33,771 nt of DNA from Cesiribacter sp. (GTDB lineage: Bacteria; Bacteroidota; Bacteroidia; Cytophagales; Cyclobacteriaceae). The position numbers and the translations under genes were made by a program. A model generated the notes under the pieces. It was not told where the DNA came from. It did no database searches and saw only the letters and a list, made by a program, of their open reading frames with translations. Positions 1 to 8,811 of this stretch are shown in pieces (the stretch's first letter is position 1; the number at the start of each line of letters is the position of its first letter). Where the stretch lies: positions 1-33,771 of the forward strand of contig JASLAE010000115.1 in the NCBI GenBank assembly GCA_030147305.1, in the 5' to 3' direction.

Positions 1-1163
1 GCGACCCCACAGCCTACAAATAAAACCGAGCCTACCGGTGGTGTACAAAGTCCAATACACAGGTTAAGCACCATCATGATGCCGAAATGGGTTGGATCGA
101 CACCCAGTTTGGTTACCACTGGTAAAAAAATAGGGGTGAAGATGAGTACTGCCGGGGTCATGTCCATGAAGATGCCCACAAACAGCAGGATAAGATTGAT
201 GATAATAAGCACCACAACTTTATTGCTGCTGATGTTTAAAAGGGCCTCGCTCACTCCCTGCGGTATATTTTCGAAAGACATTACCCATGACATGCCCATG
301 GACGTGCCAATGAGCAGCATTACAATGGAGGTAGTAATAACGGTTTGGATGAGGATATCGGGAAGATCCTTTACTTTTACCTGCCGGTAAATCGCCATGG
401 ACAATACCAGCGTGTAGAGTACAGCTATGGCAGAAGCCTCGGTGGCAGTGAAAATACCTGCTACAATACCACCAATTACAATAAAAAGGAGCAACAGGCT
501 GGGCAGTGCGTCGAGAAACTTTTTGAATATTTCAGTCAGCCCCACCCGGTCTCCAACAGGGTATTTTTTCTTCCAGGCAATGAAACCGGCCACCAGCATA
601 AGCATCAGGCCCACTAACAGGCCCGGTACATAGCCGGCAATAAACAAAGCGGCAATAGATACACCCCCGCTGGCCAATGAGTAAACGATGAGGATATTGC
701 TGGGAGGAATAATCATGCCTGTGGTGGCAGAAGTAATGTTAACAGCTGCACTAAAAGGCCTGGAATAACCCTCCTTCACCATGCGTGGGTTCATGATGCC
801 GCCAATGGCAGAAGCTGCTGCCACAGCAGAACCAGAGATAGCCCCAAAAAGCATACAGGCCAGAATGTTTACATAAGCTAGGCCACCGGGCAGGGTTCCC
901 ACCAGGCCTTTGGCAAAGTCAATGAGGCGGCTCGCAATGCCCCCGCGGTTCATCAGCTGGCCTGCCAGAATAAAAAAAGGAATGGCCAGCAGTGCAAAGC
1001 TGTCTAAACCCGTGGCCATCCGTTGTGCCAGGGTCGTAAACGCAGGTTCAGGGGGGATGCTTACCAGCATGGTCAGCAGCGCCGAGATGCCAATGGAGAA
1101 AGCAATGGGCACGCCCAGGGATAATAAAATGACAAAGCTTAGGACAAGGACCAGGATTTCCAT
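1..1163 (-). CDS. dctM: TRAP transporter large permease DctM (3' end cut by window edge)
   Basis: This is the large, channel-forming inner-membrane subunit of a tripartite ATP-independent periplasmic transporter, which imports organic acids using an ion gradient. Translating the minus strand from the ATG at 1163 gives about 387 residues without a stop up to the window edge. The protein is almost wholly hydrophobic, beginning MEILVLVLSFVILLSLGVP, with family-typical stretches such as FGAISGSAVAAASAIGGIM and MIIPPSNILIVYS and, near the edge, CIGLCTPPVGSVLFVGCG. Full-length DctM proteins are about 430 residues, so only some 40 are missing. It is the last visible gene of eda-dctP-dctQ-dctM and lies 81 bp after dctQ. 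A run of nine A residues sits just ahead of the start in the transcript. Next to uronate catabolic genes, hexuronate uptake is the likely role; the substrate is inferred from context only. Confidence 0.93.
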   Translation of the reverse strand, partial: MEILVLVLSFVILLSLGVPIAFSIGISALLTMLVSIPPEPAFTTLAQRMATGLDSFALLAIPFFILAGQLMNRGGIASRLIDFAKGLVGTLPGGLAYVNILACMLFGAISGSAVAAASAIGGIMNPRMVKEGYSRPFSAAVNITSATTGMIIPPSNILIVYSLASGGVSIAALFIAGYVPGLLVGLMLMLVAGFIAWKKKYPVGDRVGLTEIFKKFLDALPSLLLLFIVIGGIVAGIFTATEASAIAVLYTLVLSMAIYRQVKVKDLPDILIQTVITTSIVMLLIGTSMGMSWVMSFENIPQGVSEALLNISSNKVVVLIIINLILLFVGIFMDMTPAVLIFTPIFLPVVTKLGVDPTHFGIMMVLNLCIGLCTPPVGSVLFVGCGV

Positions 1164-1244
1164 AGGGCAATTTTTTTTTCACGGCACCCACAGCTTTTAA
1201 AATGTATGGGTTAGTCAGATATCTTTAGCGCGATTAGCGATGCT

Positions 1245-1739
1245 TTAAAACATTTCTTTTCCTACCACTTCTGGCTCTTCTCCTCTTTCGTAAAGGTTTG
1301 CGATGCTGTAATATATGATGATGAGGCCACTTAAGGGCAGTACACTATAGACATAGCCTAGCGGAAGGCCGAGCGCAGGAGAGATTTGCCCAAGCACTAG
1401 GGTAATGTATACCAGCTTAACACCACCCCAAACCATTACAAAAAAGGCAAAAATGGCAACCACCAGGTTGATGAACACATTCAGGCGACGTTGCTTTACC
1501 CCCTGTAGCCTGGCCGGAAGAATATCGATGGCCAGATGCAGTTTTTTGCCGGTTACATAACTGGCACCCAGTAGGCTTATCCAGATAAGCATATAACGGG
1601 CCACTTCATCAGTAAAATTACTGGGAGAACGGACGAGATAGCGGGAGGCTACCTGCCAGAGTACGTTTATGGTAATGATGGCCATTAAGATTACCAGTAT
1701 CCAGAACAGCACGTTATCTACACTTTTTCTCAAATTCAT
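1245..1739 (-). CDS. dctQ: TRAP transporter small permease DctQ
   Basis: This is the small inner-membrane subunit that pairs with DctM in a TRAP transporter. The 164-residue length is normal for the family. Four hydrophobic segments are visible, roughly at residues 9-30, 45-65, 86-110 and 128-148. The stretch YMLIWISLLGASYVTGKKLH is characteristic of DctQ, where the segment is followed by a conserved basic/His region. The start codon overlaps the stop of dctP in an ATGA arrangement, so the two are probably translationally coupled. dctM follows after 81 bp. The substrate is probably galacturonate or a related uronate because the operon also encodes KDPG aldolase; this is inference from neighbours. 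Confidence 0.93.
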   Translation of the reverse strand: MNLRKSVDNVLFWILVILMAIITINVLWQVASRYLVRSPSNFTDEVARYMLIWISLLGASYVTGKKLHLAIDILPARLQGVKQRRLNVFINLVVAIFAFFVMVWGGVKLVYITLVLGQISPALGLPLGYVYSVLPLSGLIIIYYSIANLYERGEEPEVVGKEMF

Positions 1740-2809
1740 TGGTTCGCAGGCGTGTTGGTTGAGAGGCTTGGCGCTTGTGGATTTTCCTCAGCTGCCAGTA
1801 TACGCTTTATGAGTGAATATACTTCCGGTTCATTTTTGTAGGTCTCATACATGGGTTCTACCAGATTGGAGAAAGATTCTTTGTCGGGCGTATTCACAAT
1901 TACCCCTGCTTCTTTTACCGCCTCCAGCGCCTCTACCTCTGCCTCATGCCAAAGCTTTCTTTGCACCACCAAAGATTCATCCACAGCGGCCTGAAGCCAT
2001 TGTTGCTCCTGCTCCGTTAACCTTTCCCAGACAATGGTGCTGATGAGTAGTACATCCGGAACCATGGTGTGCTCGTTCAGGCTGTAATATTTGCATACTT
2101 CATAATGCCGTGAAAGGTAAAAGCTCGGAGGATTGTTCTCTGCACCATCTACTACCCCCTGCTGCAGCGCGGTATAGAGCTCGCCCCATGAGATAGGTGT
2201 GGCCGTGCCACCCAGCATATTTACCATGCTTACCGCCGTTGGGCTATCCTGCACCCTTATTTTCATGCTTTTCAGGTCTTTAGGGTCGTCTATAGGCTTA
2301 TTGACTGAGTAGAAGCTACGGCTGCCGGCATCATAAAAGCAGAGGCCGCGCAACCAGTATTTTTCTCCTTCTGCCAGCAGATCCTTACCAATGCTGCCAT
2401 CCAGTACCCGGTAATAATGGTCTTTGTCTTTGAAGATATAGGGGAGGCTGAGCACCTTATAATTGGGAGAAAAACTTTCCATAACGGCGGCAGAAATTTT
2501 TGTCATGCCCAGGCTGCCAATCTGTAAAAGCTCTACCGCCTCCCGCTCGCTCCCTAGCTGCGCATTGGGGTAAATCTCCAGCGTAAGCTTGCCACCCGAT
2601 TTTTCTTTTACCTTCTCGGCCATGTGCAGCATGGCAAAGTGTACCGGGTGCTGGGTATCCAGAGAATGCGCCAGCTTTATTTGTGTGCCTTCTGTAGCTT
2701 CTTTGCAGGAGGAGAAGGGTAACAGTAGCAGGCAGGCACCAAGACAGCTGAAGAGCTGGCGTAGGCGCTGGTCCTGAAACCATTTAATTTTTATCGGGTG
2801 CTGAATCAT
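1736..2809 (-). CDS. dctP: TRAP transporter substrate-binding protein DctP, probable lipoprotein
   Basis: This is the solute receptor of the TRAP system, 357 residues. Family marks include the KIRVQDSPTAVSM segment, whose Arg normally contacts the substrate carboxylate, and QQGVVDGAENNP. The receptor fold spans roughly residues 40-335. The N terminus is unusual: a long basic lead is followed by a hydrophobic stretch ending LLLLPFSSC, which reads as a lipobox, so the receptor is probably lipid-anchored instead of freely periplasmic. The start overlaps the eda stop by ATGA and the stop overlaps the dctQ start the same way. A carboxylate substrate fits a uronate from pectin, although the sequence alone cannot name it. 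Confidence 0.92.
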   Translation of the reverse strand: MIQHPIKIKWFQDQRLRQLFSCLGACLLLLPFSSCKEATEGTQIKLAHSLDTQHPVHFAMLHMAEKVKEKSGGKLTLEIYPNAQLGSEREAVELLQIGSLGMTKISAAVMESFSPNYKVLSLPYIFKDKDHYYRVLDGSIGKDLLAEGEKYWLRGLCFYDAGSRSFYSVNKPIDDPKDLKSMKIRVQDSPTAVSMVNMLGGTATPISWGELYTALQQGVVDGAENNPPSFYLSRHYEVCKYYSLNEHTMVPDVLLISTIVWERLTEQEQQWLQAAVDESLVVQRKLWHEAEVEALEAVKEAGVIVNTPDKESFSNLVEPMYETYKNEPEVYSLIKRILAAEENPQAPSLSTNTPANQ

Positions 2810-3480
2810 TTGTTCCTAATGGTTTTGATCATTTCCAGAGCAGCGCGGGTTTGTTGCTCCAACTTCTCATAATCGTTTGCGGCAATAATTTCTTTGCTGA
2901 TGAGCTGTGAGCCCATGCCTACGCAATGAACGCCAGCACCAAACCAGGCCCTGAGGTTTTCTTCTTTGGGCTCTACACCACCCGTAGGCATGATGCTGCT
3001 CCAGGGGCAGGGGCCTTTTACAGCAGCTACAAAGTCCGGACCGCCTACCTGCTTGGCCGGGAAGATCTTTACTACTTCTGCGCCCAGTTCTTCTGCCAGA
3101 GAAATCTCCGAAAGCGTTGCGCAGCCAGGCGACCAGAGTACTTTACGGCGATTGCAGGTTTTAGCGACCTCCGGATTTAGAACTGGCGAAACAATAAAAT
3201 CGGCCCCAAGCTGCATGTACAAAGCTGCCGTAGCGGCGTCTACTATTGAACCGGCGCCCATCATCATTTCAGGATAAGCACTCCTGGCGTGCTTCACCAG
3301 CTGACCAAAGATCTCGTGGGCAAAATCACCTCTGTTGGTAAACTCAAAAACCCGTACGCCTCCCTGATAGCAGGCGCCAAGCACTGCTTTGCACACCTCC
3401 AGGTCGGCATGATAAAATACTGGTACCATACCAGTCTCGGCCATTTTAAGTGTTACCGCTATTCTACTAAATTTTGCCAT
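2806..3480 (-). CDS. eda: KDPG/KHG aldolase
   Basis: 2-Dehydro-3-deoxy-6-phosphogluconate aldolase, a cytoplasmic class I aldolase that cleaves KDPG into pyruvate and glyceraldehyde-3-phosphate. It is the last step of the uronate route encoded here. The 224-residue length fits the family. The Schiff-base lysine is visible in VVKIFPAKQ (K138) and the catalytic glutamate in VFEFTNRGD (E46). The PTGGV phosphate-binding segment follows. The gene is 165 bp downstream of kdgK, which supplies its substrate, and overlaps dctP by four bases, so catabolism and transport are co-transcribed. Some members of the family also act on 4-hydroxy-2-oxoglutarate; the pectin context favours KDPG. Confidence 0.95.
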   Translation of the reverse strand: MAKFSRIAVTLKMAETGMVPVFYHADLEVCKAVLGACYQGGVRVFEFTNRGDFAHEIFGQLVKHARSAYPEMMMGAGSIVDAATAALYMQLGADFIVSPVLNPEVAKTCNRRKVLWSPGCATLSEISLAEELGAEVVKIFPAKQVGGPDFVAAVKGPCPWSSIMPTGGVEPKEENLRAWFGAGVHCVGMGSQLISKEIIAANDYEKLEQQTRAALEMIKTIRNK

Positions 3481-3645
3481 TGCGTTAATGTGCTATATGC
3501 TTTCTTTGTTCCTGTGCCTGCTTAGGCTGGTATTAAAGTCAAAAGGCCCGGGAGTACCAAGTCCTAAGGACTGAAATATGCTGTTCATCTCTATGAGCTT
3601 TTGCAGGCTTATTTCCATGCACTATTGTGTCCTTAATATCCGCTA

Positions 3646-4659
3646 CTACCTTACAAGCTTTCCTGAGGTATTGCCACTCAGGAGCGATTCTACTTCAGCC
3701 ACAGTGGCCAGGTTGGCATCGCCTTCAATGCAGTGCTTCAGTACAGAAGCCGCCACGCCAAAATCAAGGGCCTTTTGGTCATCCTCATACACCAGCAGCC
3801 CCCTGATAAGACCGGCAATGAAGGCATCGCCACCGCCAATACGATCTACAATAGGGTTAATCTCATAGGTTTGCGTGTGCAGCATGTGCTTGCCGTTGTA
3901 GAGGTTGCCGGATAATGTATTATGTGAGGCACTTATAGACCCCCGGCTGGTGTTAACAATCTTTTTTATCCTGGGGAATTGCGCCATAATCTGCCCGGCA
4001 ACGGAAACCTCAGGGTCATTATCGCCATCATTTGGGCGGATGTTAAGAATATCTTTTGCATCGCCCTTACCCGCTACAATCAGGTCGCAGCCTGCAATCA
4101 GCTCAGGCATAATTTCCTGAACCGACTTGCCCCATTGCCAGAGATTTTTGCGGTAGTTTATGTCTGCCGATACGGTAATTCCCTTTTCATTGGCTACCGC
4201 AATGGCTTTTTTACAGCAGGCGGCAGCCCCGGCAGATATAGCAGGGCTAATACCTGTCCAGTGAAACCAGCCAGCGCCCTCGAAAATCTGATCCCAATCC
4301 AGCATTTCAGGTTCCAGGTCGGCAAATGCAGAATGAGCGCGGTCGTATATTACCTTACTGGCCCGAACGCTGGCGCCGGTTTCCAGGAAATAAATGCCCA
4401 GGCGGTCGCCGCCGTAAAGAATATGGCGGGTATCTACGCCCCATTTGCGCAGCAGGCTGGCCGCGGCTTTGCCCAGCTCATTATCCGGAAAGCGGGTGAT
4501 GTGTGCGGCCTGTATGCCCATCTGTGCAAGTGAAATCGCAACATTGGCCTCGCCGCCACCATAAGTGGCCTCGAAATGCGTAGACTGCACCACCCGGGTA
4601 TGGCCCGGCGTAGAGAGCCGCAGCATAATCTCGCCAAAGGTGATAACCTTATGTTCCAT
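3646..4659 (-). CDS. kdgK: 2-dehydro-3-deoxygluconokinase (PfkB family)
   Basis: Ribokinase/PfkB-family sugar kinase of 337 residues that phosphorylates 2-keto-3-deoxygluconate (KDG) to KDPG in the cytoplasm. The N-terminal PfkB signature YGGGEANVAISLAQMG is present at about residues 33-48. The C-terminal anion-hole and catalytic-base motif IGGGDAFIAGL lies near residues 274-284. A PfkB kinase could act on another sugar, but the position two bases after uxaC and upstream of eda makes KDG the clear substrate. KDG arrives from both branches encoded in this window, KduD and (through UxaA, not present here) UxaB. Confidence 0.93.
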   Translation of the reverse strand: MEHKVITFGEIMLRLSTPGHTRVVQSTHFEATYGGGEANVAISLAQMGIQAAHITRFPDNELGKAAASLLRKWGVDTRHILYGGDRLGIYFLETGASVRASKVIYDRAHSAFADLEPEMLDWDQIFEGAGWFHWTGISPAISAGAAACCKKAIAVANEKGITVSADINYRKNLWQWGKSVQEIMPELIAGCDLIVAGKGDAKDILNIRPNDGDNDPEVSVAGQIMAQFPRIKKIVNTSRGSISASHNTLSGNLYNGKHMLHTQTYEINPIVDRIGGGDAFIAGLIRGLLVYEDDQKALDFGVAASVLKHCIEGDANLATVAEVESLLSGNTSGKLVR

Positions 4660-4661
4660 AC

Positions 4662-6122
4662 TTAAAACTTAAAGTAGGCTTTTGCATTGTTGTAGCAGAT
4701 ATTCTCTACCATTTGGCCAATCCATTCCATCTCACTGGCCGGTAGCTGTCCGCTTTCTACATCATTGCCGATTAAGTTGCACAATATTCTTCTAAAATAC
4801 TCATGCCGCGGATAGGACAGAAAGCTTCGGGAATCAGTAATCATACCCACGAAACGGCTTAGTAAGCCCATGTTAGAAAGCGCATTCATTTGTTTTTCCA
4901 TACCATCCTTCTGGTCCAGGAACCACCAGGCAGAGCCATACTGGATCTTACCGGGCGTACTGCCGTCATTGAAATTGCCAACCATTGTGGCATACAACTC
5001 ATTTTGGCTGGGGTTCAGGTTGTAGAGAATGGTTTTGGCGAGCTGGTTGCTGTTGTCCAGTCTGCCCATGAACTTAGAAAGGGGGCGTGCTATATCAAAA
5101 TCGCCAATGGAGTCAAACCCGGTATCGGCGCCGAGCTCCCGCAGCATGCGGGCATTGTTGTTGCGGAGGGCACCCAGGTGAAACTGCTGCGTCCAGCCCC
5201 GGCTGTGGTCCAGCAGCGCCAGCTCCATAAGCATGGCAGACTTATACTTGAGCACTTCTTCTTTGCTTAAAGCCTCTTTTTTAAGTGCCTTACCAAAGAT
5301 GCGGTTAATTTCATCTTCAGTATAGTCTTCAGCATAAACTGTTTCCAGACCATGGTCGGAGAGGCGGCAGCCCTGTTCGTGAAAGAAATCGTGCCGCTGC
5401 TTTAAAGCATCGAGCAGCTGCCGATAGCTGCCAATAGAGACACCAGAGGCTGCTTCCAGCTGCTGCAGGTAAGGCAGAAAAGTTTGAGTGCTGTCGATGG
5501 CAACTACCTTATCGGCCCGGAAAGCTGGCAGTACTTTTATTTCAAAACCGTCGGCTTTGATCTTTTGATGGTGCTCCAGGCTATCGATGGGATCGTCGGT
5601 GGTGCAGATAACTTCTACCCCCATTTTGCGCAGGATGTTGCGCACACTGTAATCATCCTGCTGTAGCATGGCAGTGCAGGCATCGTAAATCTCGCGGGCA
5701 GTTGCAGGTTTCAGGATCTTGTTAATACCAAAATAGCGCTGTAGCTCCAGGTGTGTCCAGTGATAGAGCGGATTGCGCATGGTATAAGGAACCGTCTGGG
5801 CCCACTTTTCAAATTTTTCCCAGTCTGGGGCGTCGCCGGTGCAGTAGCGTTCGGAAATACCGTTGGTGCGCATGGCCCGCCATTTATAATGGTCGCCCTC
5901 CAGCCATATTTTGGTCAGGTTGGCAAATTTTCTGTCGCTGGCAATATCTTCGGGCGGCAGGTGGCAGTGGTAATCGATGATGGGCAAGTCCCGGGCATGC
6001 TCATGGTAGAGGCGCTGCGCGGTGCTGGTTTCGAGCAAAAAATTATCGTCCAGAAAGGAGATCCCTTTTCCAGGGCTGGTGTTAGCCGTTGTTTTTTGAT
6101 TTATATCTGCGCTTTTAAGCAT
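4662..6122 (-). CDS. uxaC: Glucuronate/galacturonate isomerase UxaC
   Basis: Uronate isomerase of the amidohydrolase-like fold, converting D-galacturonate to D-tagaturonate (and glucuronate to fructuronate) in the cytoplasm. The 486-residue protein has the diagnostic metal-binding segment IIDYHCHLPPEDI with H52 and H54. Further family blocks are VICTTDDPIDSLEHH, HLGALRNNNARM and GMITDSRSFLSYPRHEYFRR near the C terminus. The N terminus is about 15-20 residues longer than in E. coli UxaC, with a low-complexity lead, so a later start is possible although no better ATG is obvious. The start overlaps the end of uxaB by eight bases and kdgK begins two bases after the stop, so the three genes form one operon. 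Confidence 0.96.
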   Translation of the reverse strand: MLKSADINQKTTANTSPGKGISFLDDNFLLETSTAQRLYHEHARDLPIIDYHCHLPPEDIASDRKFANLTKIWLEGDHYKWRAMRTNGISERYCTGDAPDWEKFEKWAQTVPYTMRNPLYHWTHLELQRYFGINKILKPATAREIYDACTAMLQQDDYSVRNILRKMGVEVICTTDDPIDSLEHHQKIKADGFEIKVLPAFRADKVVAIDSTQTFLPYLQQLEAASGVSIGSYRQLLDALKQRHDFFHEQGCRLSDHGLETVYAEDYTEDEINRIFGKALKKEALSKEEVLKYKSAMLMELALLDHSRGWTQQFHLGALRNNNARMLRELGADTGFDSIGDFDIARPLSKFMGRLDNSNQLAKTILYNLNPSQNELYATMVGNFNDGSTPGKIQYGSAWWFLDQKDGMEKQMNALSNMGLLSRFVGMITDSRSFLSYPRHEYFRRILCNLIGNDVESGQLPASEMEWIGQMVENICYNNAKAYFKF

Positions 6123-7557
6123 TTTCAGAGGCTTTTACTGGTGTTACCGTTTCTGTGTTCAGGAGCTGCATAAGCTGCTGCGTGACTACTTCCTGCAAAC
6201 CTTCGATCTGTGTTAGATCCATACCCCAGAAATGGGTGTTGGCCAGCACACCGGCGACTACATCGGCAGGTTTTTGCTGTTTCCAGGCATTGCTGAAGAA
6301 CTGCAGCACTTCTGCAGAATCATTTAGCTTGATAGGCTCGCCCTGCCATTCGCCTCGGTAGAAGAGAATAAGGGCTGCCAGGGACCTGAGCAGCCGCTGG
6401 GGCAGCTTACCGGTGCGTTGTTTATAGGCTAGCACTGAAGGCAGCACCCGCACTTTATACTTCGATACTGAATTCAGTGCAATGGAAATAAGCTCGTGAT
6501 GAATAAAGGGATTCTGAAAGCGTTCTACCACATCGCCAGCAAATTGCTCCAGCTCTTCCCGCGGCAGGTCCAGGGTAGGGATGATTTCTTCGTAAATGGC
6601 TTCTTTGATAAAATCACCAGCTACTTTGTGTTCTACAGCTTCCCGAACCGTGCGCAAACCCAGCAGATAGGCCACAGGCACAAGGGCAGTGTGGGCACCA
6701 TTGAGAATGCGTACTTTGCGGGTGCGATAGGGGGTTTGGTCATCGACAAACTTTACCTGCAGCCCTGCTGCTTCGGCCGGGAATTTAGCTTTTAAAGCCG
6801 CCGGGCCTTCTATTACCCAGAGGTGAAAAGGTTCTGCCATCACCACCAGCTTATCTTCGTAGCCCAGCTCCTGCTGAATTTCCTTGATGGTATCCCGGGG
6901 ATAACCAGGTACGATGCGGTCTACCAGCGTATTACAAAAAATTGTGTGCTGTGCTATCCACTGTGTAAAGGCTGCCGGTAATTGCCAGAAAGCTGCATAT
7001 TTTAAAATTGCCTCCCGCAGCGCATCACCGTTTTTCTCGATAAGTTCGCAGGGTATAATGGTGAGGGCTTTGTCTGCAGCGCCCTTAAAATGCTGATAGC
7101 GGCGATAGAGCAGGGCGGTTACTTTGCCCGGAAAGCTGGCCGGCAGCGTATTGGCATTCGTGTCTTTTTCATCAAAGGTAATACCCGCTTCTGTGGTGTT
7201 GGAGATAATAAACTGCAGTTCAGGATTTTCTCCCAGCTGCAGATAGGATTCGTAATCCAGGTATGGGTTCAGCCCTTGAGCGATACAACTGATCAGTCTC
7301 TTTTCCCGGGTAGCCTTGCCGCCCTGTATGCCATTTAACAGCACGTGGTAGAGACCGTCCTGGTCGTTCAGCATGTTTACCATGCCCTGCTCAATGGGCT
7401 GTACTACTACTACGTCGCCGTTGAAGTTGGTCTTTTCATTCAGAATATCGATCATCCAGTTTACGAATCCCCTGAGAAAATTTCCTTCGCCAAACTGCAC
7501 TACCTTAACCGGCCGCTTTGCTGTTACCTGGCTTGTCTCTCGGTTCAAAGGTTTCAT
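6115..7557 (-). CDS. uxaB: Tagaturonate reductase (altronate oxidoreductase) UxaB
   Basis: NAD-dependent polyol dehydrogenase of the mannitol dehydrogenase family that reduces D-tagaturonate to D-altronate. The 480-residue length matches UxaB. The nucleotide-binding segment reads VVQFGEGNFLRGFVNWM (residues 19-35), and the family catalytic block is RKVRILNGAHTALVPVAYLLG, of which KVRILNGAH is the core. Fructuronate reductase (UxuB) is a relative, but pairing with UxaC in a pectin locus favours tagaturonate. This is the first gene of uxaB-uxaC-kdgK. A LacI-type operator lies about 100 bp upstream at 7660-7673. The next enzyme, altronate dehydratase UxaA, is not in the window. Confidence 0.94.
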   Translation of the reverse strand: MKPLNRETSQVTAKRPVKVVQFGEGNFLRGFVNWMIDILNEKTNFNGDVVVVQPIEQGMVNMLNDQDGLYHVLLNGIQGGKATREKRLISCIAQGLNPYLDYESYLQLGENPELQFIISNTTEAGITFDEKDTNANTLPASFPGKVTALLYRRYQHFKGAADKALTIIPCELIEKNGDALREAILKYAAFWQLPAAFTQWIAQHTIFCNTLVDRIVPGYPRDTIKEIQQELGYEDKLVVMAEPFHLWVIEGPAALKAKFPAEAAGLQVKFVDDQTPYRTRKVRILNGAHTALVPVAYLLGLRTVREAVEHKVAGDFIKEAIYEEIIPTLDLPREELEQFAGDVVERFQNPFIHHELISIALNSVSKYKVRVLPSVLAYKQRTGKLPQRLLRSLAALILFYRGEWQGEPIKLNDSAEVLQFFSNAWKQQKPADVVAGVLANTHFWGMDLTQIEGLQEVVTQQLMQLLNTETVTPVKASENA

Positions 7558-7659
7558 TTGTTCATGTTTTAGGTTTAAAAAAGTGCTTACCTGTGTTAAG
7601 GGCAGCTCATCCTATGTTTTACAGTAGCACCCCGGGCAGCAGGTTGGTTAAAGGGCAGG

Positions 7660-7673
7660 TGCAATCGTTTGCT
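7660..7673. promoter_or_regulatory. LacI-family operator upstream of uxaB
   Basis: The plus strand reads TGCAATCGTTTGCT, matching 12 of 14 positions of the perfect palindrome TGCAATCGATTGCA seen at 10653 and 19120. It sits in the 134-bp gap between the lacI stop and the uxaB start, the expected place for control of uxaB-uxaC-kdgK. A central CG with AT flanks and TGC/GCA ends is typical of LacI/GalR operators. Binding by the neighbouring LacI protein is inferred. Confidence 0.7.
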
Positions 7674-7691
7674 ACTTTCGCTAAAAACAGC

Positions 7692-8765
7692 CTAGGAGGT
7701 TATGATAGCAAGGCCATTTTTTGTTTTTGCTTTAACATTACCAAGTTTCTGAGATGACTGCCTTACAATCAATTCAGGCTTCAAGACCGTTTTTTGATGC
7801 ATGGGCTTTTTACCTTTAGCCTTGAGCTCATCAAAGAAAAGCTCGGCCGTGATGCTACCCATCTGAATGCTGAACTGGTCTACCGTGGTAAGGGTAGGAT
7901 CAGTAAAAGAAGTGAAGGGTTCATTACTAAAACCTGCCAGGGCAATCTCCTGCGGTATTTTTATATTGCGTTCTTTTAGCACCTGCATGGCTCCCATTGC
8001 ACCGTAATCGGAGGCAGAGAAAATGGCATCAGGTAACTTTTTTAGCTTCAGCAGCTTTTCCATGCTGCTGCGTCCGTCTTCCAACTGTAAATTGCTTGCC
8101 ACCACCAGGTTTTCATCAAAAGCAATCCCATTATTTTTTAAGGCATCGGTATAGCCACGCAGGCGCTCTTTGTAAATGCTGATTCTTACAGGGCTGGTAA
8201 AGTGGGCAATACGCCGGCAGCCTTGCTGGATCAGGTGCTCTACTACTTTATAGGCGCCCTGGTAATCGTCAATCATTACCTGGCTTACTTCTATCTCATC
8301 CGTTGTGCGGTCAAAGAGTACGAGGGGCAGCCCTTTTTCCTGCACCCGTCTAAAATGGGCAAAGTCTTCCGTATTTTTACCGATGGAAGCAATGATGCCG
8401 TCTACCCGCGCACTCAGGAGCGCATCAATGGTTTGCACTTCTTTTTCGTAATTGTCGTAAGATTGGCAGATGATCACCTTGTACCCAAGGCTATTGGCTA
8501 TTTCTTCTATGCCCCGCACAACAGAGTAGAAAAAGGTTCTGTCTGCTGTAGGTACAATTACGCCGATCAGGTGACTCCGGCCATGGCGCAGGGCAGCTGC
8601 AATATTATTGGGTTGGTAATTAAGTTGTTTCGCAGCCTTTTGTACCGCTTTGCGGGTTGCTTCGCTAATTCTTGGATTATTGTTAAGTGCTCGCGATACA
8701 GTAGAGGCTGTAATGCCAAGCTTCTCGGCTATATCGTGAATCGTTGTTTTACCGTTCTCTGCCAT
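7692..8765 (-). CDS. LacI/GalR-family transcriptional regulator of the pectin locus
   Basis: This 357-residue DNA-binding regulator has an N-terminal LacI helix-turn-helix: TTIHDIAEKLGITASTVSRA at residues 7-26, then ALNNNPRISEATRKAVQKAA and the hinge region. A periplasmic-binding-protein-like effector domain begins near residue 60 with HLIGVIVPTADRTFFYSVV and continues to about residue 335. It is the third gene of kduI-kduD-lacI, 46 bp after kduD, so it is probably autoregulated. The LacI-type palindromes at 7660, 10465, 10653 and 19120 are its likely targets. By analogy with uronate-responsive LacI regulators such as KdgR/ExuR types, the inducer could be KDG or an unsaturated uronate; neither is shown by the sequence. 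Confidence 0.94.
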   Translation of the reverse strand: MAENGKTTIHDIAEKLGITASTVSRALNNNPRISEATRKAVQKAAKQLNYQPNNIAAALRHGRSHLIGVIVPTADRTFFYSVVRGIEEIANSLGYKVIICQSYDNYEKEVQTIDALLSARVDGIIASIGKNTEDFAHFRRVQEKGLPLVLFDRTTDEIEVSQVMIDDYQGAYKVVEHLIQQGCRRIAHFTSPVRISIYKERLRGYTDALKNNGIAFDENLVVASNLQLEDGRSSMEKLLKLKKLPDAIFSASDYGAMGAMQVLKERNIKIPQEIALAGFSNEPFTSFTDPTLTTVDQFSIQMGSITAELFFDELKAKGKKPMHQKTVLKPELIVRQSSQKLGNVKAKTKNGLAIITS

Positions 8766-8811
8766 ACAAATAATTTAAGTGCCCGAAGGACAAACCTAAT
8801 ATATTATACTG

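Noticed and set aside
1..1200. Plus-strand open frames over the dctM region
   Set aside because: The minus strand encodes an unmistakable TRAP large permease across the whole stretch; the plus-strand frames are shadows.
3547..3575. Short inverted repeat AGTCCTAAGGACT between eda and kdgK
   Set aside because: The stem is about five bases with almost no loop and no T-run in the direction of transcription, so it is not convincing as a terminator.
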